Below are positions 1-24,832 of a DNA stretch of 64,000 bases, piece by piece. A model generated the notes under the pieces. That model was given only the letters and a program-made list of their open reading frames with translations, had not been told where the DNA came from and searched no databases. Position 1 is the stretch's first letter; each line of letters opens with the position of its first letter. Source of the stretch: Marsupella aquatica (taxonomy: Eukaryota > Marchantiophyta); contig OZ316895.1 in assembly GCA_973895155.1 (NCBI GenBank), forward strand, positions 15,252,001-15,316,000, in the 5' to 3' direction. The position numbers were made by a program, and so were the translations under genes.

Positions 1-32
1 ATTGTTGACATGGTTATGCTGTTGTGCTGCAG

Positions 33-3000
33 GATACTAAAATTCAAGAGGTATTGGGCGACTGTCAAAAGGAATTCCAAGGCAGTCTCTTTACTGATAA
101 ATTAGGTATGTTGGTCTTTGAGGACTGTTCAGAACATTTAACATGGGAATTAACAAGATTAATGCCGCAATTCCTGTTCAAATCCTTTCTTGTGTCTTCA
201 TGGCGCGCAGCCTGCAGTTGGGTGGGTACTCCACTAGAGTGACCCTTATAGACAGTCTGGTACCGTCCTATGGTGAGGCCAAACTCTGAGTCTGGGAGTA
301 CGCTTAAAACCTCTCTTTGCATTTGCATGTGCATTGGTTTCGTCTCAAGTCAGACATGGGAGTTGCTAGTGAAGCGCTATCAACTGCCATATCAATGATT
401 AGTGTAGCGACATTAGCTTTGTTGACATGTATTGATCATGAGATGCATAACCTAACATGGGCAAATTTCCCTGGACGTGATGGATGTGAAAATCTGGTCA
501 TAGGTTCCAAGGTAGGAATCTATGGATCCTTCTTGCCAACACATGTGCGGGGAGCTCCTGTCCTCAATGGCCCACCTCAAGTACCGCCTGGTGTGCCCCC
601 ACGATCTCGTCTGTTAGAAGGGCAGATGGAGGTAAGCTGCAGTTTTTTTTTTGGTTGGAAATTCAGCATAAGAAGATTCGTTTTGTAGCAATCAAGGGTG
701 TTGACCACCACCAAGATCATACAGCTGCCTAAATAATCTCTCGGGTATGTGATGTTTCAGCGAGGGCGGCGAATTGTAGGCAATGGACTACCTGCGGCTC
801 CCGAAAGGACTGCTAAGTTTTCGCCCACTGGTGCAGGGAAGAAAGGCAATACTCGAATGGACAAGGTAACGGAGGGACAAATCAATGGCGTCAACCATTC
901 TGGTGATGCCTTTGCAACTGTCCCAGTTAAGGGCAGCAAAAGAAAAGATGGTGGCCCTGTCGACCAAAAGAAGCTTACTGTTAAACTCAGTCTGGGTAAG
1001 AAAGCGAACAAAATTGGGAAGAAGATGATATACAATGGCTTTGGTTTGGACAACTCTTCATCCCCTTCAACCGATGAGGATCCAGATGATGCACTTTCAG
1101 CTTCCGAGGAAGAAACGAGCCCAAATAGAAGTCCGGGAGAAATGATCCGAGTGAGTGTTTACTTTTTGCTTCTTGCGTAGTCCTACCCTACTTGAGGTTT
1201 GGAGCATGGATCTAAGTGGGGACTAATTATATGTGCTGGATGGCAGATCATGACATCTTTTCTGGTTCCTCGTGGTGGGCTTTTGTCCCCATTGTCTGAC
1301 ATGCTTCCTGAGCAATTGGACCGAAAGCTGAAGCCACTTTCCATTGCGAAAGGGACTAAAAAGCAGTTAACAGGGTCTTCTACAACGAAGCAAGAAGTAG
1401 GTCCAGGTCCCGTGGCAACAAAGCACGACAATGATGTTGGGAAAGATGGAAAGGTTGTGAAAGAGAAGGTTGAAAGAGTGAAGGGAAAGCCATTGGAGCG
1501 CAGGGAGGCAACCCAAGCACTTGACTCTGGGAAGGTGGGCAAAAGGGAAACGGAGAATGATGGACGAACTGGGAAGGAAGGAGGTGGAAATGGTCCAAAG
1601 GCAAAACCTGAGAACAAAGCTGGGATAAGAGATCTTGAAGCGAAAGCAGAGAGGACCGAAAGGGATCCTGACGTGCGAGATCTATTTGGGAAAGATACTG
1701 ACATAGTGAAGGATTCTGCAAGGCTTACACGGAAGGAGGTGTTCACTACCGACGTGCTGAGAGAAGATGGGTCAGAGTTTCCCACTACTGACAGCAAGGA
1801 AGTTCGGAAAGCAAAGGAAGAACCGACTAAGGATTTTAAGAAATCGAGAGAGACTTCTGTAGAGCCTAATTTAAAAGAGATAGTTGCCAAGGAGCCTTTG
1901 AAGGAAAAACGTAAGTTGGGCGGAAACAAAGAGACTATGAAAGTCAAAAGGGAAGAGGAGGCTGTTCAAAAGGATTCTCAAAGACAGCAATACAGGAAAG
2001 ATGTTGGAAAACAGGTGGAGGTGCTGGTTGCTGAGAGGGAGATCCTTAAAGATTGCCCAGTGGAGGTCAAGAGAAAGGGTAAAGAGGCCAATAAAGGACC
2101 CCAAATGCAGAAAGAAGCCAAAGACAAAGCACGGGATGCTCTGAAGGATGGGCGGAAGGATACCAAAAAGGAGAGCTCCAAAATCGAAGCGTCGAGAGAT
2201 GTTGACGAGAGTGTGAAAGAGGAGCCAAAGGAGCCATCCAGAAGTGTTCGTGAAGTCTTTAAGGAATTCTCGAAGGATTCAGGGAAACGGGATGGCGCAG
2301 ACCAAGGCTTGAATCATGCAAAACCAGGGAAAAGGGCAGGGAAGAAGGGTGGAAAAGAGCCGAAAGCAGCCAACAAAGAGAGTGAGAGAGACAGTGGAAC
2401 TGCTGGGGACTTCCTTGGTGCGGTAGGGGAGGACACTGGAGCACAACTTCTTGGTCCAGAACCATTCCAGATACCACCCTTACCTGTTGCTCCTGGTGCC
2501 GATGCCCATGTCGGAGCTGTTCTTCCCGCTGGTCAGCTGGTGCTGGACCATTGGGTCCAATGTGACAAATGTCAACAATGGCGCCTATTAGTACCGATGA
2601 TTGATCCAGAGGATCTTCCTGAGAAGTGGCTCTGCAAGATGATGACGTGGCTGTATGTGCCCTGTACTCTTGTAGCATTCTGTAGGATTTCTGATTACAT
2701 GCGCTATTGTCACATTGGCTGATTGGAAGACTCATCAGACTGCTTGTTGATGTGGTCCTTGTTTTGTAATGCAGGCCTGGTCTAAACAACTGCAAGTTCT
2801 CAGAAGATGTCACCACAGCTGCTGTGTACAAATTGCTTGGCCTTCAAAATCCTACCCTTCAAAATCCTCAACTCAATCCTGCTCTACAAGCACAACAGCA
2901 TCCATTGGCTCCTGCGTTGGCTCCTCTCCCTGGTATGATGGTGGGTAACAAAACGCTGGACCTAAAACCAGGCAAAGTTCAAAGATCGAGCAGTAAGAAG

Positions 3001-6000
3001 GGTATGGGGAAAAAGGCCCCTGCTGGTGCGCAGAGAACGTCAACCGCAAATGTTAAGCGAATGGAGACAAGCACAGTGAAAAGCAAAAGCCTGAATGACG
3101 TGGGTCAGCACCCAGTTGACCAAGTCGGTGACAGAACTAGCTTGGAAGCAAATGCTGCTGAAGATGCAGGCTACGCACAAGTAGTGGGAGATAATCTTCG
3201 AAAGTTGAAGCTCAAGGAAAAGCTCACACGCACGTGGGCGAATGAAGGTATATTGTGCCCTTGTTGTGCACACTATCCGTACAAGTTTAGTTGCTTTGGT
3301 GTTACTAAATGTTGTTTTTTTGGTGGAAGTCAATTTCCCATTCGGGTAGAACATCGAGCTAGAAGTACAGTCCTGCTGTTCAGTTGTAGGGCCTGTCTGA
3401 TGATTCGTAAGATTTCTTCCTCATATCATAGATGATTATCGCTGCAGGCGATGACTTTCACCCCTACAAACTTACGGTTCGTGAAGAGGATCGAAATCGA
3501 GCAACTGGATCCTGGGCTGCTCCACAGGAGCTTGGGAAGGCTGTAAAAGTACCAGTAACGGTAGAAGTCGATAACAACGCTGCAGGAAATGCCTGGGTTG
3601 ATGCTTTAGAGCCAGAACCTCGCAAACAGCAAAAGGGGAAATTGATGCAAGATGGAAGTAAAGCAGACAGTGTGGGCATGAAAAGGAAGAAGAAGCCAGA
3701 GTCTTCAGAAGAACATGAGGAACTGCGATCTGCAAAGAAGAATAAAGTGGATGAGATGAACGGTCAGCTAGATTCAAAAAAGCGGCCGAAGGGAGATGAA
3801 TTCGAGTCTGGGCATCAACCTGAGAAAAGGCGAATAATCTCTAAGCCTGAGTCGAAAGACTGGGGATCATCCAGGGAAGCAATGCGTGAAGAGAAGAAAG
3901 GGCAAATGAAGAGGGTTGGTTCTAGGACAGACATTCACCAACACAATGCAGTAGGGGAGCAATCTCGAGAAGCGGAGTCTCCCAGAAATGAAAGACTTGA
4001 AGAAGTGAGAGGAACGAATGCAATGTTATTTGATGAGATTTCTGGGATTGCTCGCACATATGCTGCTCCACAGTTGTTAGAGGAGAGCCCTAATGAAGAG
4101 AGTCCCCTCCGTGATATGGGTCAACCGACGGGTGGATCACAACTACATTGTCCACCTTCTGGCTCCTCTAAAGTATCATACTCTGCTGATTCCTCTGCAT
4201 TTGGATCAAAAGGTGGTTCTCCGATTGAATCGACTGTTTCTTCCTCGCCAGTAAGGTCTTCGAAAGTAGATGGGGCAGCCACTGAACATGGGGCAAGTGA
4301 AGGTATGCAAAATAACCACACCACATCGCATAGTCACCCATCTGATAAGCTGAACTCTCTGTCACCTAGTCCAAAACGGTCACTAGATCAGGATGCAGAT
4401 GCAAACAGTGATCGAGAAGGGGCATTACGGGGGCAGTCTCATCGGAATTGGGATGATTGGCCACTCTCACCAGACCATGAGCGTGAATTTAGGGGTGTTT
4501 CTGGAAGGGATTCAGGAAGGGAAGCTTCTGGTGGACGGGGCAGGGATGCTCGCTACCCTACAAGCAACAGCAGGGAAGGTGCAGATTTTCGCAAGTTTGA
4601 CAGGACTCGCACTGGGCGCGACGATGAACGCTTCTGGGAGGAAGCTCGGGAGACAAGAGCAGGGAGTGCAAGCTATCTAGCAGAACGTGGTGGTTATGAT
4701 CGACATCGTGATGATCACTACCGAGAAAGAGAGGATAGTGTGGACAGGTATCGTGATAGGGATAATAGGCATGAGAGGAGGAGCAGCCGCGAGGATCGCT
4801 TTCGGGAGCGAGACAGGGAGAGGGATCGTGAAAGAGACAGGAGCAGGGAGAATTGGCCTGCTGATAGGAGTGGAGATGCGCGAGATGAACGATATTCAAG
4901 AGAGAGAAGTGTAAGGCAAGATCGGCCAGGAGGTCGACCTTCGTCACGTGAGGGCCGATCAGACAAGCATGGAAATTCTACTTGGCATGATGACTCTAGA
5001 TCCGTCAGAGACGTGGGGCGGGAAGGGAGAGATAGAGTAGAAGATGACAATACCGAAAACAAGGTTGAAGTCAGGGCCAATCATGTTGAAGGGCTGAAAG
5101 TTGATCTTCCTGGTGAGGATGAACATGAGGCTCCAGATGTGCAGAAAGATGACCCCGGCCATAGATATGAGAAGATTGATTTGGGGCTCCCAAAAGACGC
5201 CAAATCTAATTTTGTAAGAGCTCCACCTGCAGGGCAAGCTCCACATGGATGGGAAGGAGATAAGGTTGGTGGTCCATTTTCCGGCAGAAAGGAGTCCGAT
5301 GGTGGTGCGCCCCGAAATGGGTTGGAAACCCAAGCTACGACAACCCATGTGAATAGCAGAAGTAGGGTTGACATAACGCAAAGTGGCCCAGGGAGTACAG
5401 GTGTACGAGGAAAAGCTGGCCAGGTAGATGGTGCTACTCTTGATTTTCGGATTGTGGAAGACTCTAAGCAGAGTAAGGAACATAAAAAGGGAGCAGATGA
5501 AGATGCTTTGTTGAGAGTAGGTGCTGCAAAGGCCCTTGGTCCCAGTGCACATATTACGAGGGGTACTGAGGGAGCACCTTCGAGCCTTAGTTCCAAGGAA
5601 CATGCGGCACTTGCTAAAACTCTGAGTGAAGAGGCAAGACATTTGAAACACTCAGTAGACCGCTTGAAGGTTTGTTTGCACCCCTCTCTTCAATATAATT
5701 GTTTGGATAAAGTTTACTCTTGCAATGGCTTCTGAGCGAAGGATCTGTGGGCCTTACAACCAATTCACTAGTTCTACGTTCATCTTCTCTTAGGTTGTTC
5801 ATCTTCTTTACATACTTTTTTCCGTGGATCAGATCAGCATGTCTAGTGAGTTGGAAGGCAAGCACATATTTTGGTCGAATACAAGTACTGGTTTGTACTA
5901 AATCATGGAAACTATCGACGAAGAGATCGGTGGAAGCCTGAAGTGAAGGGTTTTGTTGGTGGTTGTGCAGAGTTGTGCATCAATGGAAGGTGAAGCCGGA

Positions 6001-7885
6001 AATCTGTACTTAGAAGCGTCTCTAAAATTCTTGCTTTCTGCACATCATTATGAGATGGCTTCGACGGAGGGTTCACGGCAGGGCTATGCATCCCAGGCGA
6101 TGCAATTGTACAATGAAACAGCCAGGTTCTTCGAGTAAGTTTCTCAAGATGCTTTTGCCTGGAAAGCCCTTTGGTTGGATTGTTTGGGCTAGGACTTTAC
6201 GAAATGAAGTGGAGTCCATGCCTAAAAGTTTGTCACTCTTGTACTCCCTACAGCTTTTGTGCGGCAACATATGAGCGACAAAAGAACCTTGCAGAAGCTG
6301 CGCTGGCCCATATCTGCTCAGCAGTAGCTCGCTTCCGAGGAATGATGGGCAACTCTGCAACTTTGAACAAGGATTGCATGGCACTCCAAAACACTGCTAA
6401 TTTGACAGCAGCGTCTGGGAGCCAAGTTGCAGGAGTCCTAACACCTCCAACAGGTCTTCCTCCACCACCACCACTAGCGCTCTCTCGTGCTTCTGAGAAG
6501 CCACGTTCTTCTCATGGTGTGGGTGCGGCCTCTGCTATCGGTGGGTACCACGCCCTTTCCACCGCTGATATAGAACAGGCCTTCTTTGTGTTTTAGGGTT
6601 GTTTGGCGCAGCATGTAGATTGTGCCATGAATGGATACATAATTCTCAGTAAGCTATTACAGATTTTGTTTTCGTGAAACTACCAAATGAACGTAAAAGG
6701 TTTGGGAATAGGCCGAGATCAAATATGGAAAACGCATTTGTTACGTAGAATGTTATTAGCTAACAGGTCTCTGATCTGGAACAGTTCTGGACATTGCAAG
6801 GCAGGTAAATGAGGACCAGATGTTGGTTGATATGTACTTAATATGCCCAAGATACAGCTTGGTTGCCGGGTTGTCAGGGACCTTCTAGTTGTTGATAAGC
6901 CACAATCTGAATCTTGCAGGAGAGTCTCCATCCTCGTCATCTGCATCAGACGTGGACAACCTCAACAATCATGCTCTCACCGGTGAGAAGGGTCTCGCTG
7001 CAAATACAGTGAAAGGAGCTACTCCCTCGCCTATGCCAGGGTTTGTCAGTGGCAGTACTGAGATTGTACCGCAACGTCTACAAAGCAATTTTCATCGGAC
7101 CATACGCAATGTGAGTGCCCCCTCCGCCACTCGTTATGATGTCTCTCATTTGCTCTTGTATCATTGGCTTAACTCAGTAGTATGCTTGTCTGTCCGTTCC
7201 ATGCACTCTGGCTGTGTCGTTGGAGCTCTTTCCTAACTGTATAATACATTATTCAACATATAGTAGTCCAGTCCCAGTCCGATGCTTTGTTGAGGCAAGA
7301 GACAGAAAGTATAAGGCGGCAAGATTTCAAAACTGTAACTAGTGCACTAAGGAATCCTCTGCAATGAAAGTAACCAACCAAACAATCTATTTGTACACAT
7401 CTTGTTTTTTAGCCCAAGAAGACTTTCGTATACACTCGGTGCTCATATGCACACAGGCTAGCCCAACTGTTCCAAGACGCACTTGGAGAGTCTTCTACTT
7501 GGAGTCAATCCTGGCGTTGTATTACCTTTGGAATTGATATTTCAGTCTTTTATCATAGTTGTAGCTCGCACAGCAGCAGAACTAAGGTGTTTACTTTTAG
7601 TAATGCTTTTTAAATATCTTGCTATGGTTATATAATTATGAAAGAATATATCATAACCGTTTCTATGTGGACCTCGTTCTGCAGGGAATGGATGTTGTTT
7701 CCATGATGGAGTCGTGGACAAAAGCACAAAACGCCACTGCTGCCGCAGAGACAGCTTGTGCTGGGGTGCCTCGGCGACAAGAGGGAATGCTTGCAGTAAG
7801 AAGGGTTGCAGAGATGGGTGTACTAGGGAACATGGAGGCAGTTGTGCGACAGGTCCGACTTGCCTTAGAAGCCATTGGTCATTAA
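33..7885 (+). CDS. Plant CW-type zinc-finger protein, 5'-truncated by window edge
   Basis: Exons read as 33-105, 504-631, 761-1150, 1247-2652, 2775-3247, 3448-5669, 5971-6134, 6254-6540, 6920-7110 and 7685-7885. All junctions are GT-AG, reading phase is continuous, and they encode about 1844 aa ending at TAA 7885. The CW finger spans the 2652/2775 junction: WVQCDKCQQWR, then EKWLCKMMTWL, then LNNCKF, giving the Trp and four Cys of the fold. Family hallmarks around it are KIQEVLG (33-105), IYGSFLPT (504-631), MTSFLVPRGGLLSPLSD (from 1247) and SPSSSASDVDNLN (from 6920). Most of the rest is charged, low-complexity Lys/Glu and Arg/Asp sequence. CW domains generally read histone H3K4 methylation, so a nuclear chromatin role is inferred. 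Earlier exons lie before the window. Identity is firm; individual boundaries are by eye. Confidence 0.9.
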
Positions 7886-7917
7886 AGCAGAAGATATTTG
7901 GCATCATTCCTCTTGCT

Positions 7918-7923
7918 AATAAA
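7918..7923 (+). terminator. Candidate poly(A) signal of the CW gene
   Basis: An AATAAA hexamer lies 33 bases after the TAA that ends the CW zinc-finger gene. This is the usual place and form of a near-upstream polyadenylation element. There is no transcript evidence. Confidence 0.35.
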
Positions 7924-10033
7924 ACCGGGGTCTGATGAAAACTATTATTGTCTCCAGGGTTACAACAGCCATTCATTTATGTGGAATTCCTGAAATTCCC
8001 GCTTGTATCATGTCTACTCAATCAAAAAGTCAAATGATTTGTTTGCCAGAATGTGCTGCATTGATCTCTCCTAGCCCAACAAGATCATGATTTAATAAAG
8101 TGACTCAGTTAGTCATCCTGTCTGAGAGACATGTTTCTCTCTCAGATCAGATTTTTCCAAACTTGCACTCCTGCAATTGTTCGTGCTGTGCAGCTTGCTT
8201 CTTTTGCTCTATCTACCAATGAATTTTGTGATTTCTTATGTTGAGAAGTTAGTGTCCCAGTGAATTCAGAGGGCGTTGGAAGGTGCGGGCTTTTCACTTC
8301 AACTGTGCTGCAGGACACGCACTTGAATTGTATGAATCTGTTCTGTTTTATTATCTGACTATTCCAAGGTGCTGGATGCTCGCCTCAAATGTGATGGGGG
8401 ATGCCTTTCAAAGTTTTGTGAATTGGTCTGTTGTGTCGTTCGGGATTCCTCTTCAATTGGGATTCCTCTTCAATTAAGAAATGACGCCTGGATGGCATCT
8501 GAGGTTGGCAATGCCGGATGGACTTTGGGAACCCACATGGAATCCTAGTAAACATATTTGCTTTGGTAATATCCTTTACAATGTAACTTGACGTGAAAAC
8601 AAAGTAGGAGATTGAGCAGGATTTCTTCTCAGATACTTAACCTCTCGAAAACCCACCATGGCTTGTTTCAAAGAGGATTGAATTAGCTTCTAGCAGCAAA
8701 TTTCCTCTCTTGATTCAGATCAGATTTGAGCTAGTCATGAGCAAAAGGATGAAGCCATATTCCCCTCTATGAGTCCAGAAAATGTTTCCTTCGTGAGGAG
8801 AAGACTGGCCATATACTCATTTATGGCCCAAAACCATAATTTATGTCATTTATTTGATTTCATCAATAGTCCTGGACAAGGTTGGATGCTATGGGGGCTT
8901 CATTTCCGTTGATCATGGCGGGAGTGTTTTTTGTTGGATTAACTATTTTCGAAAAGTAGAGGTGACGTGGGAATACCTTTTGTTGGATTAGCTGTTTTGC
9001 AAAAAGAAGAGGTGCCTCATTGAAGTTAGCTAAACTACTATAGCTTGTTAGTTTAAAGCCCATGTGCCAATTTATTCAAAGTAAAGAAGCAGTGGAAACC
9101 AGCCCTTGACAAGAGGGACATGAACACCCAGCCAATTAAAATGGGGCAATCCAGGTGGGAGCCGCAGGACTCCCTGAAAGCACCTAGCAAGCCAAGTCAT
9201 ATGAAAGGATACTTACTACAGCAAGCAGGAAAGGTGGTTTACTTGGGGCTTAAAAATACATAAACCCTGTAGTATGTAATCTTGTTTTTTCTTTCTCAAA
9301 TCTGTTCTGTTTGCCCTTCCTAATTTTTCGCTTTTCAGGGCATTTATGGACAACAATGCAAATTCAAGATTTGTATCCACTCATTCTGAATAGCCCCCTC
9401 TACTTTTACTAACAATAGTGAGAATGAAAATCTCTCAGGTATTCAAGTGCATTAAGGTCCTGTTATCATAGCATTATGAGCAATAATAGTACTCCAAAAC
9501 TAAAAGTGAAACCTCTCTTTTGGGGGGCATTAGGGTGTCTCAAAGCTTAGAAATTCAGGATGATGGCTTTCAGCTATAACGGATTAGTCATAAATTTTTC
9601 AGAAAGTTATGTAAAAGGGGGTTTTTTTTTTCACTAGCCTTTACAATGACTAATGGTCATGGTATACAATCAATATTTATGGCAAAGAGTTTCAGTAACC
9701 TCTACATGACTAATGGTCATGGTCACGACAACATACAACCAATGGCAAAAACGTTATGGACTTTGAATTTGGTAATACTTAATTTATTGTGTCCGTAACC
9801 CCTACTAGGGAAGGAGTTATCCATCAAATTCTATTATATATTCCACAATGCAAACAGGACTTTAGTACTACTGTATACACCAAATGCATTGTGACTGGCG
9901 CAATGGTGACATTCTTTCCACCATGAGATGGAACTAAGGTGCCACTGTGCACGTGTTACACGCCCAACCGTCAATGACATCCAGCGACCGTCGACCACAG
10001 TTGACGGCCGTCGACGGGGCAAACGAAGATGCT

Positions 10034-10140
10034 TTTACAGTACTGTACACTACATTACAGTAATCGAGTTGCACGGGTTCGATGAAGCTCGATTACTGTA
10101 AGAGCAACTCGATTACTGTAATCTAGTGTAGTGTACTGTA
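10034..10140. repeat. Imperfect inverted repeat around CAACTCGATTACTGTA
   Basis: The left arm (about 10034-10071) contains TACAGTAATCGAGTTG and the self-complementary TACAGTACTGTA. The right arm (about 10104-10140) contains CAACTCGATTACTGTA followed by TAGTGTAGTGTACTGTA. A third copy of CTCGATTACTGTAA lies between them. The arms could fold into a long hairpin, so this may be a foldback or MITE-like remnant. Confidence 0.6.
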
Positions 10141-10142
10141 AC

Positions 10143-10187
10143 GATCGAGCTTTTCTTCGTGAGAGCTTTCAGAAGAAAAGCTCGATC
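10143..10187. repeat. Perfect 16-bp hairpin stem
   Basis: GATCGAGCTTTTCTTC at 10143-10158 is exactly reverse-complementary to 10172-10187, leaving a 13-base loop. It directly abuts the inverted repeat at 10034-10140. No poly-T tail or flanking gene suggests an RNA gene. Confidence 0.7.
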
Positions 10188-10315
10188 CGGATGCCGTTAC
10201 ACTGTCACAGTACACGGCGTAACGCAGGCAACCGACGCTCATCAGCTTTCATCGGCCGGCTTCACATCAGTCTCGTCGACTACTTCGTCCACGAAACAGG
10301 ACGGTACTGTGGTGG

Positions 10316-10350
10316 AATTGCAATTGCAATTGCAATTGCATTGCATTACA
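10316..10350. repeat. AATTGC microsatellite
   Basis: Several tandem copies of a six-base AATTGC unit grade into TTGCA-type repeats (TTGCATTGCATTACATTGCA). It lies in noncoding DNA. Confidence 0.7.
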
Positions 10351-10741
10351 TTGCATTGCTCGCTGCCGCCCCGATTGCTCGATCGATTGCGTAATTGCGT
10401 CGTATCGTACTTTATTTGACGTCAGATTGATCGACAGGTACGATACTCATCTCCTTCTACATGTTGTGTACGCTTTGTTTGCACGGGATGCGGCGATGAC
10501 TCACAATAAATAGCGCAAGGAAACAAGGGAAAGGGCCGACGCGGGTACGTACGCAAGGTACTGTTTGTTGATTTTGATTTTGGTTTCCTGAAGTGGCAGT
10601 TTCGGGGGAATTGGTGGTGTAAGGATATTGCACATTGAAAGCGCCCCACGGGCTGCATGCTGCCCCACTCAGATGCCAGATTGCCAGCGGTGGCCACAAT
10701 TATTATTCCGCCTGGCTTTTGAAGCATGACGGTACTGAAGG

Positions 10742-10818
10742 CGAAGCAGTTCATTTAGAGGAATTTCATGTTTACCAGACGAAGCAGTTCATTTAGAGGA
10801 ATTTCATGTTTACCAGAA
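10742..10818. repeat. 38-bp tandem duplication, two copies
   Basis: CGAAGCAGTTCATTTAGAGG and the following bases through TTTACCAGA occur at 10742 and again at 10780 with no visible difference. A period of 38 bp and near identity imply a recent event. Confidence 0.8.
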
Positions 10819-11432
10819 TGAAAGACGAAGCTCGCGGTGAACATTGCTGAATGCCGACTGAGATAGGTATCCGTTGCCTTTCGTAATCTTAATGACGGTA
10901 TTGCGCTCCTCTGTTTGTTTGTTTGTTTGTTTATGCATGCATACAAGGCTGCTTTTATGTCGTTCTCGTGTCGTTGAGAGAGGACTGGTTACAAATTCAA
11001 CGCGTGCATGGGCTACCCTAACACGCGCTTGCTGATTGCTTTCCGGATTTTGGCAGCGATCCAATGACGGATTCGGCTTTACTTGCTGCTCGCTTGTAAC
11101 ATGCTGGCTTGCTGTGTCGTGAGAGTTCTTCCCTGCTCCTTTCTTGGAGCCGCAATTGAAATTCTTTATTGAGACTTCCACGCCTATGCGGCGGCACTTT
11201 TTGGATTTCGGTGCAACTTTTACGTATGAAAACGATGAGGACGTCGCAGCATGACAAAATTGAATTTCATAAAGATTTGGACATCTTTTGTTCCACTATC
11301 ACGTGCATACCAAGTGATTTCCTATCTATGCACGTAACAGCAAAAATCCCACGTTATGAAGAAATAATTATGAGCGACAAATAGATCAGCGGCCTCTTTG
11401 CAAAGAGTGGCATTGTCCAATACTTGGAGCTC

Positions 11433-11441
11433 CATATATAG
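11433..11441 (+). promoter_or_regulatory. Candidate TATA box upstream of CAPE
   Basis: CATATATAG lies about 50 bases before the candidate CAPE start ATG at 11487, with a CCAAT sequence at about 11416. The position suits a plant TATA promoter, but it depends on the uncertain first exon of the gene. Confidence 0.3.
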
Positions 11442-11486
11442 CTCTTGCTCGATCGGCAGCCAATCTCTTCTACATCGGAATACTGC

Positions 11487-24832
<13,346 letters not shown>

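Larger units (their letters stand above)
7886..11400. other. Gene-free interval with palindromes and a short tandem duplication
   Basis: No reading frame here shows family motifs or plausible exon chains. It contains a pair of AT-GACTAATGGTCAT-type motifs near 9650 and 9710, inverted repeats at 10034-10187, an AATTGC microsatellite at 10316-10350 and a 38-bp tandem duplication at 10742-10818. The left part may hold the 3' UTR of the CW gene and the right part the CAPE promoter. Confidence 0.6.

Noticed and set aside
1183-1947. 254-codon minus-strand frame
   Set aside because: Antisense shadow of the Lys/Glu-rich exon 1247-2652 of the CW gene; Ser/Phe-rich composition is what that codon bias gives in reverse, and no motifs appear.
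4558-5651. Overlapping minus-strand frames of 120-230 codons
   Set aside because: Shadows of the large CW-gene exon 3448-5669; no motifs and composition mirrors the coding strand.
10050-10115. tRNA-like GGGTTCGATG word
   Set aside because: No acceptor stem or anticodon arm can be drawn around it; it belongs to the inverted repeat.
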